From the NCBI RefSeq assembly GCF_928392795.1, contig NZ_CAKMTJ010000006.1, positions 62,001-126,000 on the forward strand: a stretch of DNA of 64,000 nucleotides, in the 5' to 3' direction. The notes below the pieces were generated by a model that ran no database searches, was not told the DNA's origin, and saw only the letters and a list, made by a program, of their open reading frames with translations. This stretch comes from Rothia nasimurium (lineage in GTDB: Bacteria; Actinomycetota; Actinomycetes; Actinomycetales; Micrococcaceae). Position 1 is the first letter of the stretch, and every line of letters begins with the position of its first letter. The translations under genes were made by a program, and so were the position numbers. This document shows positions 55,783 to 64,000 of this stretch, one piece after another.

Positions 55783-58700
55783 ATGTTCTTCATCGATGCA
55801 GATTCCGCACCGTCGCCGCTAGCGTCTGGCCTTGAACCCCTTGGTAAATCGCTGGTCTACTCAGCCTCTGACCTGGTGCTCTCAGCCCAGTGCCAATTTG
55901 CCGCCCTCTATGCTCTTGACCAGGCGTTAGGCAGGGTGCCCCGCTTAGAGCGCATTGAAGACCCTCAGCTTCGCAGAGCTGCGGCCCTGGGAGAAGCGCA
56001 TGAGCAACGTATCCTACAAAACTTTAGAGACACCTACGGCAGCTGGAGCCCTGCAACGGGGCAGGGGGTATATGAGGTGAATCCGCCTCAGGCTTACACC
56101 CGGCAGGCCCTTGAAGAGAAGCGGGTAGAGACCCTGGAAGCTCTGCGTGCAGGCGCAGATGTTGTCTTCCAGGCCAGCTTCTTCGACGGGTCCTTTCACG
56201 GGCGTGCCGACTTCCTCGTCAAACAGCCCAACGGGAGCTATCGAGTAGTTGATACTAAGCTGGCACGTACAGCCCGCGTCCCTGCTCTCCTTCAGGTCGC
56301 TGCCTACGCCGACCAGCTCCACCGCGAGAGCATCCCCTGTGACCCTTACGTCTCGCTCATTTTGGGTAACGATATTGAGTCCCTGCACGAGCTTGCTACC
56401 CTCGCACCGGTCTTCGAGCAGAAGCGCCAACGCCTCGTAGAGCTCCTCACCGCCCATCGGGAGCCGGGGGCTGCCCCGGTGAGCTGGTTTGTAGAAGCCG
56501 GTAGCCCAGAGGTTACCAGGTGCGGGAGTTGTGATACCTGCCAGGTGATGGTGCGAGAGCATCGCGACATGCTCCTGACTGCCGGCATGACATCGAGGTC
56601 GCGGCAAGCTATTTACGAGCGCTGTGGTGTGCAAAGCATCGACGAGCTAGCTTCCTTAGCGGGCCAGCCCCAGCTCCCTGGGCTGGTGCGCCGCTATGCG
56701 GAGCAGGCAGCCCTACAGACCGGTGTGTCGGAGCCTGACGGGGCAGTGGTGGTTGAGAAAGAGGGGCAGGAACATACTGTCTCTTACAAGCTCCTGCCCC
56801 GGCACTCTTTACGTATGCTTCCGCGGGCGAGCGCGGGCGACCTTTTTATTAGCCTGCGATCTGACCCGCTCTGGCACGATGGGAAGGCAGCTCACCCTTC
56901 TCTTGCCTGGGGTTTAACCTATCTCGTAGGTGCTGTGCACCTGGCTGAGCAGCCCGACGAGGAGCCCCTATTTAGCCAGTTTTGGGCGTCTGACCGGGCG
57001 GCGGAAGGGCGGCTGTTAGCCGATTTTCTCGGTATGCTGCACCATCAGCGCCAGCTGAACCCCGGTTTGCGGGTCTACTACTTTGGGGCGTCTGTTATAG
57101 CTGCTCTTCAGCAGTTAGCGTCGATGCACGGGATTGGCGAAGCTTATCTCACCGATATGCAGCGGGAGGGTGTTTTCATTGACCTTTCTGAGGTGCTGCG
57201 CCGGTCGATGCGTTTGAGCGAGGGCACCCGGGCACTGACCGCTATTGAGCCTCTCTACGCTCAGGGGCTTGAGCCTGACCTTGATATTCCGGTGACGGCC
57301 TTTGCTGATGTAGCCGAGGCAGAGAAGGAAGGGAGTGCTGAGCAGGCCGAAGCTATGCGCTCTGCACTTGCTCGTAGTCTGTATCGCACGGGCCTGTCCC
57401 TCTCTCAGTTGCGTGCCTGGTTGTTGGGGTTGGCTGGCCGATCGGTCGATGATGAGCTGGTGCAGCCCGCTCCCCTGGCTGATCTGAACGAGCTGCTGGT
57501 GCAGGCGGGTAGGGCTGAAGACGAGACGGATACGGAGCGGGTTCTACGCCGGTTTGTTGAGGCTCTGGACGCCGGTGGCGAGTTGGAGCCGCAGAAGCAG
57601 GCTGTTGCTATGGTGGCTACGGCTACGGGCTACCATCGTCGCGAGCGCCGTCAGTTCTGGTGGGATCATTTCAATCGCCTGACGGCTCCCCGTGAGGATT
57701 GGGAGGACGCCCGTGATGTGGTTTTGCTGGGGCGATTGCAGGTGGTTGCCGATTGGCATCGTCCGGAGCGGGCACGATCCACGGTGCGTTTGCTGAGCGG
57801 GGTGGCGAGGGTCGCTCCGGGCTCGTCGGTGAAGGTGGGCGATAGCAATCTCTTTGCCATGTATACGCGCCCTTTTCCGCCTTTTTTGGAGCGGGAGGCT
57901 CGGCAGCAGGCTTTAACCTATGCGGCTCTGCATGAAGGAGTACTGCCGGTGGAGGCCGAGCGGGCCGGTGCCTTTAATACCGAGATTGTGGAGCTGGAGG
58001 AGATTCCGGAGCATGAGGCGGGTCAGCCCAATCTGGTGCGGATTACGGTGCGGGAGAGTTTGAAGACCTCAGACGGTGAGCCACCTGAAACCTACTCACA
58101 TCTGCCGATGGCGCTCACTCCCGGGCAGCCTATTCCGACGCAGGCCCAGGAGCAGGCTCTACTTGAGTTGGCGGCGCGTACCGCCCGGGTGCTACCTGAG
58201 TTACCGGCGTCGGCGGGTACCGATGTGATTCGTCGTGTTCCGCCGCGGCTGGTCGGGGGCGGTGTTTTGCCGCGTCCGCAGGATTTTGTAGAGACGCACG
58301 GTTCTCTTGCGACGGTGCAGGCTATTTATCAGGCGGTGAGCCAGCTTGATCGGTCGTACGTAGCGGTGCAGGGCCCTCCGGGGTCGGGCAAGACCTTTGT
58401 GGGCTCGCACGTCATTGGCCGTCTGGTAGCTGCCGGCTGGAAGGTGGGCATTGTGGCTCAGTCGCATGCGGTGGTTGAGAACATGCTGCTGGGTTGTATC
58501 AGTAATGGCGGGGTTGCCCCCGACCAGATTGCTAAGGGGGCGGGCAAGAGCCAGACCCCGAATTTTCCCTGGCGCGAGGTGCGTAACCCCGAGGTCGCCC
58601 GGTTTATGGACGAGCCCGGTGGACGAATCTTCGGCGGTACGGCGTGGGATTTCGCCTCTGACCGCAAGTTCCGGTTTGAGGGCCTTGATCTGCTGGTGAT

Positions 58701-59577
58701 TGATGAGGCGGGGCAGTATTCCTTAGCCAATACGCTGGCGGTGGCCCGTTCGGCCAAGAATCTGCTGCTCCTGGGCGACCCTGCCCAGCTACCCCAGGTC
58801 ACGCAGGGCACCCACCCCTACCCGGTGGACGAGTCTGCACTGGGCTGGCTTTCAGCGGGCCGTACGGTGCTGCCTGAAGAGTTTGGCTATTTTCTCGATG
58901 TCACCTGGCGTATGCACCCTGCCCTGTGCGCCCCGGTCTCGGCCCTGTCGTATGAGGGGCGGCTGGCGTCCGCTCCTTCGGGCACCGAGAGGCATCTGGA
59001 GGGGTGGGAGCCCGGGGTCTACCTACGCACGATAGAACACCGGGGTAACTCAACAGCTTCAGTCGAAGAGGCTGATGAGATTGTGGCTTTGGCCCGCGGC
59101 TTCCTGGGGCACCTGTGGACTCCCCACCTGGCTGCCCCCGAGCAGGCAGCGCCCCTGGCCCCCTCAGACATTATTGTGGTGGCAGCCTATAACGCCCAGG
59201 TTGATACGATCCGGGCGGCCCTGCTGGAGGCGGGGCTAGCGGACGCCGACGGCGGGGGTGTGCGCGTCGGTACGGTTGATAAGTTCCAGGGGCAGGAGGC
59301 TCCGGTGGTGCTGGTGTCGATGGCTGCTTCGAGTGCCGGTGATAGCCCCCGCGGAACCGATTTTCTGCTCTCGCCCAACCGGTTGAATGTTGCCCTGTCC
59401 CGCGGCATGTGGGCGGCGGTAGTGGTGTGTTCAACCCGGTTTACCGACTTTCTGCCCACCAGCCCCGAGGCGCTAGCCCTGCTGGGTGCCTTTATCCGCC
59501 TTGAGCGGGCAGCCCTGCCCTTCCCCGATGAGGGGGAGGCGGGCGTCCGCCCCGATACCCCCACCGTTAGGAGTTAG
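55783..59577 (+). CDS. TM0106-family RecB-like nuclease fused to SF1 helicase
   Basis: This 1264-aa protein starts at ATG 55783 (TAGGAG upstream). An N-terminal PD-(D/E)XK nuclease shows Asp143 (HGRADFLV), Asp157-x-Lys159 (VVDTKLA) and QVAAYADQL. Cys37 plus Cys247, Cys250 and Cys253 (RCGSCDTC) suggest a Cas4/AddB-like Fe-S cluster. The middle (350-450) resembles an RNase H-like domain, but its usual D-x-E is Ser357-x-Arg359. The C-terminal Upf1/Dna2-like helicase has Walker A GPPGSGKT near 863, DEAG near 973, TWRMHP, KFQGQEAPVVLVS and NVALSRG. It is probably a DNA-processing or defence enzyme. Confidence 0.88.
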   Translation: MFFIDADSAPSPLASGLEPLGKSLVYSASDLVLSAQCQFAALYALDQALGRVPRLERIEDPQLRRAAALGEAHEQRILQNFRDTYGSWSPATGQGVYEVNPPQAYTRQALEEKRVETLEALRAGADVVFQASFFDGSFHGRADFLVKQPNGSYRVVDTKLARTARVPALLQVAAYADQLHRESIPCDPYVSLILGNDIESLHELATLAPVFEQKRQRLVELLTAHREPGAAPVSWFVEAGSPEVTRCGSCDTCQVMVREHRDMLLTAGMTSRSRQAIYERCGVQSIDELASLAGQPQLPGLVRRYAEQAALQTGVSEPDGAVVVEKEGQEHTVSYKLLPRHSLRMLPRASAGDLFISLRSDPLWHDGKAAHPSLAWGLTYLVGAVHLAEQPDEEPLFSQFWASDRAAEGRLLADFLGMLHHQRQLNPGLRVYYFGASVIAALQQLASMHGIGEAYLTDMQREGVFIDLSEVLRRSMRLSEGTRALTAIEPLYAQGLEPDLDIPVTAFADVAEAEKEGSAEQAEAMRSALARSLYRTGLSLSQLRAWLLGLAGRSVDDELVQPAPLADLNELLVQAGRAEDETDTERVLRRFVEALDAGGELEPQKQAVAMVATATGYHRRERRQFWWDHFNRLTAPREDWEDARDVVLLGRLQVVADWHRPERARSTVRLLSGVARVAPGSSVKVGDSNLFAMYTRPFPPFLEREARQQALTYAALHEGVLPVEAERAGAFNTEIVELEEIPEHEAGQPNLVRITVRESLKTSDGEPPETYSHLPMALTPGQPIPTQAQEQALLELAARTARVLPELPASAGTDVIRRVPPRLVGGGVLPRPQDFVETHGSLATVQAIYQAVSQLDRSYVAVQGPPGSGKTFVGSHVIGRLVAAGWKVGIVAQSHAVVENMLLGCISNGGVAPDQIAKGAGKSQTPNFPWREVRNPEVARFMDEPGGRIFGGTAWDFASDRKFRFEGLDLLVIDEAGQYSLANTLAVARSAKNLLLLGDPAQLPQVTQGTHPYPVDESALGWLSAGRTVLPEEFGYFLDVTWRMHPALCAPVSALSYEGRLASAPSGTERHLEGWEPGVYLRTIEHRGNSTASVEEADEIVALARGFLGHLWTPHLAAPEQAAPLAPSDIIVVAAYNAQVDTIRAALLEAGLADADGGGVRVGTVDKFQGQEAPVVLVSMAASSAGDSPRGTDFLLSPNRLNVALSRGMWAAVVVCSTRFTDFLPTSPEALALLGAFIRLERAALPFPDEGEAGVRPDTPTVRS

Positions 59578-59578
59578 C

Positions 59579-60307
59579 ATGCCCCTCTCCCCCACCCACC
59601 GTAAGCGTTCCCCCTATCTCTTTCACTTTGACGGGCAGACCGTGGCCCTGGGCGAGCCCCGCTACCTGCAGCGTATCGACGAGCGCCTGCGCGAGCAGGG
59701 GTATGCTACCAGGCCCACCTACTGGGATCAGGCCTACCTGGCTGATTTGGCAGCGTCCAGCCCCGAGGACGCCGAGCACGGCCAGTTTGCGGCGCCCAGC
59801 GACCCCGCCCAGCTCAACAGCGTGGGGGTTTCTTGCAGTAGCAGTGAGTTCTGGTCGGCCATGTATGCCCGCAGTTTCGGTTCCACCCCCTGGGGCGGTG
59901 AGGGCGAGACCCTCTACATGCCCCAGCTACCCGACTGGTTGGAGCGCACCCGCGCCTGGACGCTCGACCCTCTAGCTCCGCAGGACGGCCCCGGCGACCT
60001 CGACCCGGCAGGCGGCTGGGTGCGGGTACGGGACCAGGCGGGAGCCGGTGCTCCCCTGGGGCTGTTTCAGCTCACCAGTCCCGACTATTTCTGGGTCTTT
60101 GGGTCAGGGCCCGACCTGAAACAGGTGGTGCACCTGTGCCGGGAGTTGGGGCGCGATTTATCCGGCTTCGAATCTGCCACCGCCTACCTGGGCTACGACC
60201 TGACCTGCAGCAGCATCCGGCTTCCGATTGAGTGCGCCCAGCCGCTCCAGGAGCAGCTCTTCTTAGCCGGGGTGGACGCCGAAACCCTGCTCTGGGGTGA
60301 GGGCTAG
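59579..60307 (+). CDS. unrecognised protein coupled to the nuclease-helicase
   Basis: This 242-aa soluble protein starts one base after the nuclease-helicase stop, behind TTAGGAG. It is rich in Asp, Pro, Trp and Tyr, with no signal or membrane segment. I do not recognise its family. The tight spacing suggests joint translation and a shared role with the large upstream protein. Confidence 0.7.
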   Translation: MPLSPTHRKRSPYLFHFDGQTVALGEPRYLQRIDERLREQGYATRPTYWDQAYLADLAASSPEDAEHGQFAAPSDPAQLNSVGVSCSSSEFWSAMYARSFGSTPWGGEGETLYMPQLPDWLERTRAWTLDPLAPQDGPGDLDPAGGWVRVRDQAGAGAPLGLFQLTSPDYFWVFGSGPDLKQVVHLCRELGRDLSGFESATAYLGYDLTCSSIRLPIECAQPLQEQLFLAGVDAETLLWGEG

Positions 60308-60343
60308 TTTCCTGCCAGGTCGCTCTAGGGCATACTGAAAGAC

Positions 60344-60958
60344 ATGTTTGTACTGACCTTCATCACCCGCTCTGCTCGGGCGGATCTCACAGACCTGGAG
60401 AACCGTCTGGAGCAGCTGGCTCCCACTGTTGCTTTTACCCGCACCTACCCCGATGAGCTGCAGGGGGCTTTCGATCAGGCCGAGGACGCCCTCGCCGCCG
60501 CCCTGCTCGGGGCCCGTTTTGGTGGTTTCTGGGTGGGTATCGGAGCCGGTGAACTGGTGCGGCCGCGCTTCGCGGCGGCCCTGGGGGCGGTTTCTACCCC
60601 GGAGTGTTCCGGTGCTGCTTTGAGCCTGTCACGCTCGGCGGTGGAGCAAGCCCAGACCGGGGCCCCGCCGCGCGGTATCTGTGTGCACGCTGAAGGGCAG
60701 GGCATCCGGGCCGACCAGGTAACCGGCCTATTGCGCCTGCTCTACCGGGTGGCGTCCGCCCGTACCGAAGCCGAGTGGCGGGTGCTTGACCTGCTAGTGC
60801 CCGGTGTGCGCGGGCAGCAAAAGGCGGTAGCCCAGGCTCTGGGAATTACCTCCCAGGCGGTGAGTAAGACCCTGGTGCGGTCCTACTGGCATGAGGAGCT
60901 GGCTTCTCGCGAGCTCATCGCCGAGCTGCTTGAGGGCTTGGAGGGGCAGGAGCAGTAG
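60344..60958 (+). CDS. HTH protein, SatD-like
   Basis: This 204-aa protein has an N-terminal domain like SatD-type regulators (FTRTYPDELQGAF echoes a DE-Q motif) and a C-terminal HTH (QKAVAQALGITSQAVSKTLVR). It lies 36 bp after the unrecognised gene and may belong to the same transcript. DNA binding is likely; its target is unknown. Confidence 0.6.
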   Translation: MFVLTFITRSARADLTDLENRLEQLAPTVAFTRTYPDELQGAFDQAEDALAAALLGARFGGFWVGIGAGELVRPRFAAALGAVSTPECSGAALSLSRSAVEQAQTGAPPRGICVHAEGQGIRADQVTGLLRLLYRVASARTEAEWRVLDLLVPGVRGQQKAVAQALGITSQAVSKTLVRSYWHEELASRELIAELLEGLEGQEQ

Positions 60959-60977
60959 GCCGGGCACCGGCAAACTG

Positions 60978-61898
60978 TCAGTGCAAGAGGAGTGAAATTA
61001 CCAGAATCACGGGCATAGCACCCAGGGTGCTGAGCAGCACGATATCGCGGGAGAGCGTGGTTGCTACGTTGTACCGCACCGCGTAGTTATACATATTCTG
61101 GGCGCTGGGCAGAGCTGCAAGAATGGTGGCCGCGAAGATATCGCTCTCACTGAGGTGGAAAACGTAGCGGGCTAGCAGGTAGGCAACCAGCGGCATCAGA
61201 AGGTTCTTAAAGCTAGCGGCAAGCACGGTTTCGAGGCGCTGGCCGGTAGTATCGAGCACCCTGGAGCCCCGCAGCGACATGCCGAAGGCCGCCAGGATCA
61301 GCGGTACGCCCGCACCACCCAAGATGCGGAAGGGCTCCATCACCACATCAGGAACCTGCAGGTTGAGCACGTTAACCAGCAGCCCCAGGGCTGAGCCGAT
61401 AATCAGCGGGTTTTTGATGGGTTGGGTGGCAACGGTCTTCATGGAGACCGCCCCGTGCGAGATGGCGTCCAGAATGGAAAGCACGATGGGGGCGGCAATC
61501 AGGAGCTGGAAGAGCAGGATAGGGGCTACCTGGGCAGCGTCGCCCACGATGTAGGTTGCTACGGGCAGGCCCATGTTGTTGGCGTTGATATAGCCGCTGG
61601 CTGCGGCGCCCACGGTGACGGTACCGGCGTCCCTTTTGAGCAGGAACCTGGCGATAACGGCAAAAAGCAGGGCGACCGTAGCGAAGCTCAAGATAGCCAC
61701 GGGAAGGCGGCCGGAGAAGATAACGTGCAGGTCAGCCCCGGCCATGGTCACGAACATGAGCGGGGGCAGGGCTACGATGAAGGCAAAACGGTTGAGGGAG
61801 AGCCCGGAGTTGGGCGGCAGAATGTCGAGGCGGGCGACCAGGTAGCCTACGCCCACCACGACCGCGATGATGGTAAAGCCTTCAAGGACTGCGAGCAT
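60978..61898 (-). CDS. AEC family transporter (auxin efflux carrier-like)
   Basis: This 306-aa membrane protein has ten predicted helices in two inverted halves, the AEC layout. Conserved points are LPPLMFVTMAGADL in the first half, SGYINANNMGLPVA in the middle, and AALPSAQNMYNYAVRY near the end. Members carry small organic acids such as malonate or malate; the substrate is unknown here. Confidence 0.88.
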   Translation of the reverse strand: MLAVLEGFTIIAVVVGVGYLVARLDILPPNSGLSLNRFAFIVALPPLMFVTMAGADLHVIFSGRLPVAILSFATVALLFAVIARFLLKRDAGTVTVGAAASGYINANNMGLPVATYIVGDAAQVAPILLFQLLIAAPIVLSILDAISHGAVSMKTVATQPIKNPLIIGSALGLLVNVLNLQVPDVVMEPFRILGGAGVPLILAAFGMSLRGSRVLDTTGQRLETVLAASFKNLLMPLVAYLLARYVFHLSESDIFAATILAALPSAQNMYNYAVRYNVATTLSRDIVLLSTLGAMPVILVISLLLH

Positions 61899-61925
61899 GC
61901 TGGGCTTCTTTCTGCCGTCGAGCCG

Positions 61926-62291
61926 TTAGGGCTTGAGTTGGCAGGCGGTGGAGCGGTTGGTGGAAATACGCAGGTAGATACGCTCACCCAGGGGGCGCAG
62001 CAGGGGGTTCTTCAGGGCGGACGCCGCCACCCGCACGAGTGCGTACCGGCTGGTGGCTAGGGCTAGGGCAATGGCGAGCGCCCCGTAGGCCACCTGCCCG
62101 GTGGGGGTGATGAAGGGGATCTGGCGCATGAAGCGCTCAAAATCGACGCCGTGCTCTTCTAGGCGGTCGTAGTGGCCGGGGCGCACCTGGGCTTCTAACC
62201 CGAGGTGAGTGAGTACCCCTGCGGCTTTCTGGCAGATGCCGCAGTCGGGGTCGTAGAGCAACAGGCCTTTAGCTGGTACGGAGGTGGTCAC
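61926..62291 (-). CDS. thiol-disulfide oxidoreductase DCC family protein
   Basis: This 121-aa DUF393/DCC protein has the motif YDPDCGICQ (Asp-x-Cys-x2-Cys) near residue 13. A hydrophobic stretch follows at about 68-90. Its start overlaps the GT87 gene end by 23 bp. Redox function is inferred from the CxxC motif. Confidence 0.85.
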   Translation of the reverse strand: MTTSVPAKGLLLYDPDCGICQKAAGVLTHLGLEAQVRPGHYDRLEEHGVDFERFMRQIPFITPTGQVAYGALAIALALATSRYALVRVAASALKNPLLRPLGERIYLRISTNRSTACQLKP

Positions 62292-63524
62292 GGTGGCCCT
62301 TTCTCTTCCGGGTCAGATGTAAGACCACCATAGCAAGCAGGGCGAGCAGCACCAGAGATGAGCGCATTATTTCAACGGGTATGACGGGCCAGCCGGCGTG
62401 AGCTGCTAGGTCACCCAGGTCTGTGAGTTGAGCCAGGCAGGCTAATATCCAGATAATGGCCAGAGCGCGTGCAGCTCGCCCACGAGTAACCAACACTGCA
62501 AGAGTGGGTATAACCCAGACCCAATGGTGCAACCAGGACACCGGGGAAAGCAGGCAAGTAGCACAGCCGAGTACTGCGGCGGCAGCAAAACCATCACCAC
62601 ACGCTAACTCTCGGTGGGCCTGGGAAAACGCTACCGCTACAACAACTAGCAGTAAGGGTGCTAACAGGAGCAGAGAATGGGTACCTACCCAGCGTTCAGC
62701 CACACCCTGCAGAGAACTGTTACCCGAAGTAGCGAAGTTGCTTCCTAAATCGACAACATTTTCCAGGCCAGAAAGTTTGGGCCCAAAATAGGTCGAACTG
62801 GGTTCAGGCAGGAGTAGGAATCCCAGGACTACGGTGGCTAAGGATGTCGCCGTTGCCGTCAAAGCCGGTCGCAGGCGTCCGCTTACCCAGAAGAAAAGAA
62901 TAAAAAGAGCCGGAGTCAGTTTGATCCCTGCTGCCAGCCCGATCAGCACTCCGCGAGGCAGATAGCGGGCCTGCGGGCGAACCATATCGATGAGGCAGAG
63001 AGAAACAAGAAGCAGATTAATCTGCCCAAAGATAAGATGCTGAGCTACGACGTTCAGGGGTAGGGCAAGCAGGTAGGTGGCGGAGAGCGCCGCGGCCAGG
63101 CGGACGCCGGTGAGGTGCGGGCGCACGTAGATGAGACTGAGCAGGAGCAGGATGCCCAGCGCCAGGCAGTTGAGGAAGGTCCAGCCCCCAATCCCTAGCG
63201 GTTCCGGCAGCCAGGCTAAAGGGACCAGCAACAGAGCGGTAAAGGGCGTGTACACGAAGGGGAGCCCCTGGGGTACGTACACCCCGGTAATGTTCTGACT
63301 ATAAAAGTCAGCCCCGGCAAGCACTGCTACCCCGGTTCCACGGTAGACTCCGTAGTCAGCTGGATTAAAAATGAGGGTTGAATCCAGGAGTAAGCAGCGC
63401 GCCCAGGCGGTAGCCAGAGCTAAAAGGCAGAGAACAACCGCCCCTGCACAATAGTTCTTAAGGATGGAGCGGTTCGCCCCCCCTGAGAGCCCTGATGCTG
63501 GTTATCAACGAGGGTGACTCTCAC
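62269..63524 (-). pseudogene. GT87-type membrane glycosyltransferase, frame broken at a G7 run
   Basis: This polytopic protein resembles the GT87/DUF2029 mannosyltransferases that use polyprenyl-phosphate sugars. Homology is continuous from about 63475 to the stop (LLLDSTLIFNPADYGVYRG, PFVYTPFTALLLVPLAWL, GQINLLLVSLCL, AAGIKLTPALFILFF), yet the in-frame region upstream has no start before a TAA; only an internal GTG at 63324 exists. A good start, GTG 63524, lies 2 bp after the upstream stop but is in another frame. Both join if the seven-G run (63477-63483) gains one G. Likely phase-variable, decayed or a sequence error. About 418 aa if joined. Confidence 0.65.
63477..63483 (-). repeat. homopolymer run of seven G in the GT87 gene
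   Basis: Seven consecutive G on the coding (minus) strand lie about 14 codons after the GTG start. Eight G would give one frame through the gene; seven shift it. G runs near the 5' end of glycosyltransferase genes are classic phase-variation sites. Confidence 0.7.
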
Positions 63525-63526
63525 GT

Positions 63527-63895
63527 CTAGGCGACCTGGAGCTGCTGGACGCGTGCTTTTGAAACTTCAAGAATCGCTGCTGTCTCGCCTAGCGAAAGCC
63601 CATCTTGTCTGAGTTGCCGCACAACTTCTCGAATCTTTGCTGCAGCTTCTTCTTCTTTTTGCTGGGCGAGTTTTAGGTCTCGGCGAGCTGACTCAAGTTC
63701 CTCAGATACTTTTTCATAAATTAGGTGAACTCGAATAGTAGAAAAGTCGATGTCGGGGTAGAGGGTGCCCATATAGTCAATTACTTGCTGGCGGGCAGAG
63801 GTAAGACTACGCACCTGGGTAGCATTGTCTTCATCGATAATGAGTTCCCATCCACCCGCCCAGGGACGCGCCAGAACGTTAAGATCAGTTTTCAT
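63527..63895 (-). CDS. HicB-like antitoxin with C-terminal HTH
   Basis: This 122-aa protein has an N-terminal HicB-like domain (VLARPWAGGWELIIDEDNATQ), a coiled-coil middle (about 60-95) and a C-terminal HTH (GLSLGETAAILEVSKARVQQ). AAGGAGAAA precedes the ATG. It overlaps the end of a small upstream HicA-like gene by 11 bp. The order toxin-antitoxin is the usual HicAB arrangement. Tentative. Confidence 0.55.
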   Translation of the reverse strand: MKTDLNVLARPWAGGWELIIDEDNATQVRSLTSARQQVIDYMGTLYPDIDFSTIRVHLIYEKVSEELESARRDLKLAQQKEEEAAAKIREVVRQLRQDGLSLGETAAILEVSKARVQQLQVA

Positions 63896-64000
63896 TCTGC
63901 TCTTTCTCCTTAATAGCTTTTAAAGCGTTTCGTGTAACGGCGGGCGAAATCTCGCGAGTCTGCGTGATGATAACTGGCCGTGAAATGCCGGGGTAAGACC
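63885..64000 (-). CDS. possible HicA-like toxin, C-terminal end only
   Basis: The last 38 codons of a gene entering from the right edge read SRPVIITQTREISPAVTRNA and end just inside the antitoxin start. The pattern of basic strand plus REIS-type turn recalls the end of HicA mRNA interferases. Too little is in the window to be sure. Confidence 0.4.
   Translation of the reverse strand, partial: SYPGISRPVIITQTREISPAVTRNALKAIKEKEQNEN

Overview
The window looks like the chromosome of a high-GC actinobacterium of the Micrococcaceae, most probably Rothia or a close relative. The evidence is the chain DUF2342 protease-tilS-hpt-ftsH-folE-folP-folB-folK-DUF3180, the neighbouring lysS-panC, lsr2, clpC, radA-disA, a PhoP-type PHO box, and a large subtilase carrying three S-layer homology (SLH) repeats. 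The genus is inferred from gene content and protein style, not from a marker-gene comparison.

Positions 1-about 8340 are a foreign-looking copper-resistance island. Its order (multicopper oxidase, CueP-type lipoprotein, CopR box, copR-copS, heavy-metal-associated (HMA) domain protein, CPH-type copper ATPase, DUF305 lipoprotein) is that of the Corynebacterium cop locus. It even keeps a perfect 9-bp tandem CopR box, and it has a CsoR-like palindrome before the HMA gene. The island ends in an N-terminally truncated serine resolvase, next to a damaged HTH gene and the 3' side of a tRNA-Lys(TTT) gene. The DUF305 gene carries a frameshift.

Positions 8.3-31.3 kb hold mixed core and accessory genes: a permease-gene remnant, a 1299-aa subtilase, a complex structured intergenic region, a PhoU-like/Pit phosphate pair, a glycosyltransferase plus pyruvyltransferase-like pair, pstSCAB behind a PHO box, a FUSC membrane protein, radA-disA (disA makes c-di-AMP), mutY, a tandemly duplicated two-gene module of unknown function, and a short-form argA.

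Positions 31.7-52.6 kb are a long block of minus-strand housekeeping genes: clpC, lsr2, lysS, panC, a DUF2520 dehydrogenase-like gene, an ABC/PH-domain membrane cluster, folate genes, ftsH, hpt, tilS, a metalloprotease and ppa.

Positions 52.7-64 kb hold cell-wall and accessory genes: a PBP4-type carboxypeptidase, a CAP/LGFP secreted protein, a large RecB-like nuclease-helicase fusion with a putative Fe-S nuclease site, two unrecognised followers, an AEC transporter, and an operon of HicA-like toxin, HTH antitoxin, GT87 glycosyltransferase and DCC-family protein. The GT87 gene is out of frame at a run of seven G.

Across the chromosomal part, but not the copper island, the 9-mer GGCGTCCGC occurs about 21 times on either strand, far above a base-composition estimate. 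It may be an uptake-, Chi- or methylation-type signal.
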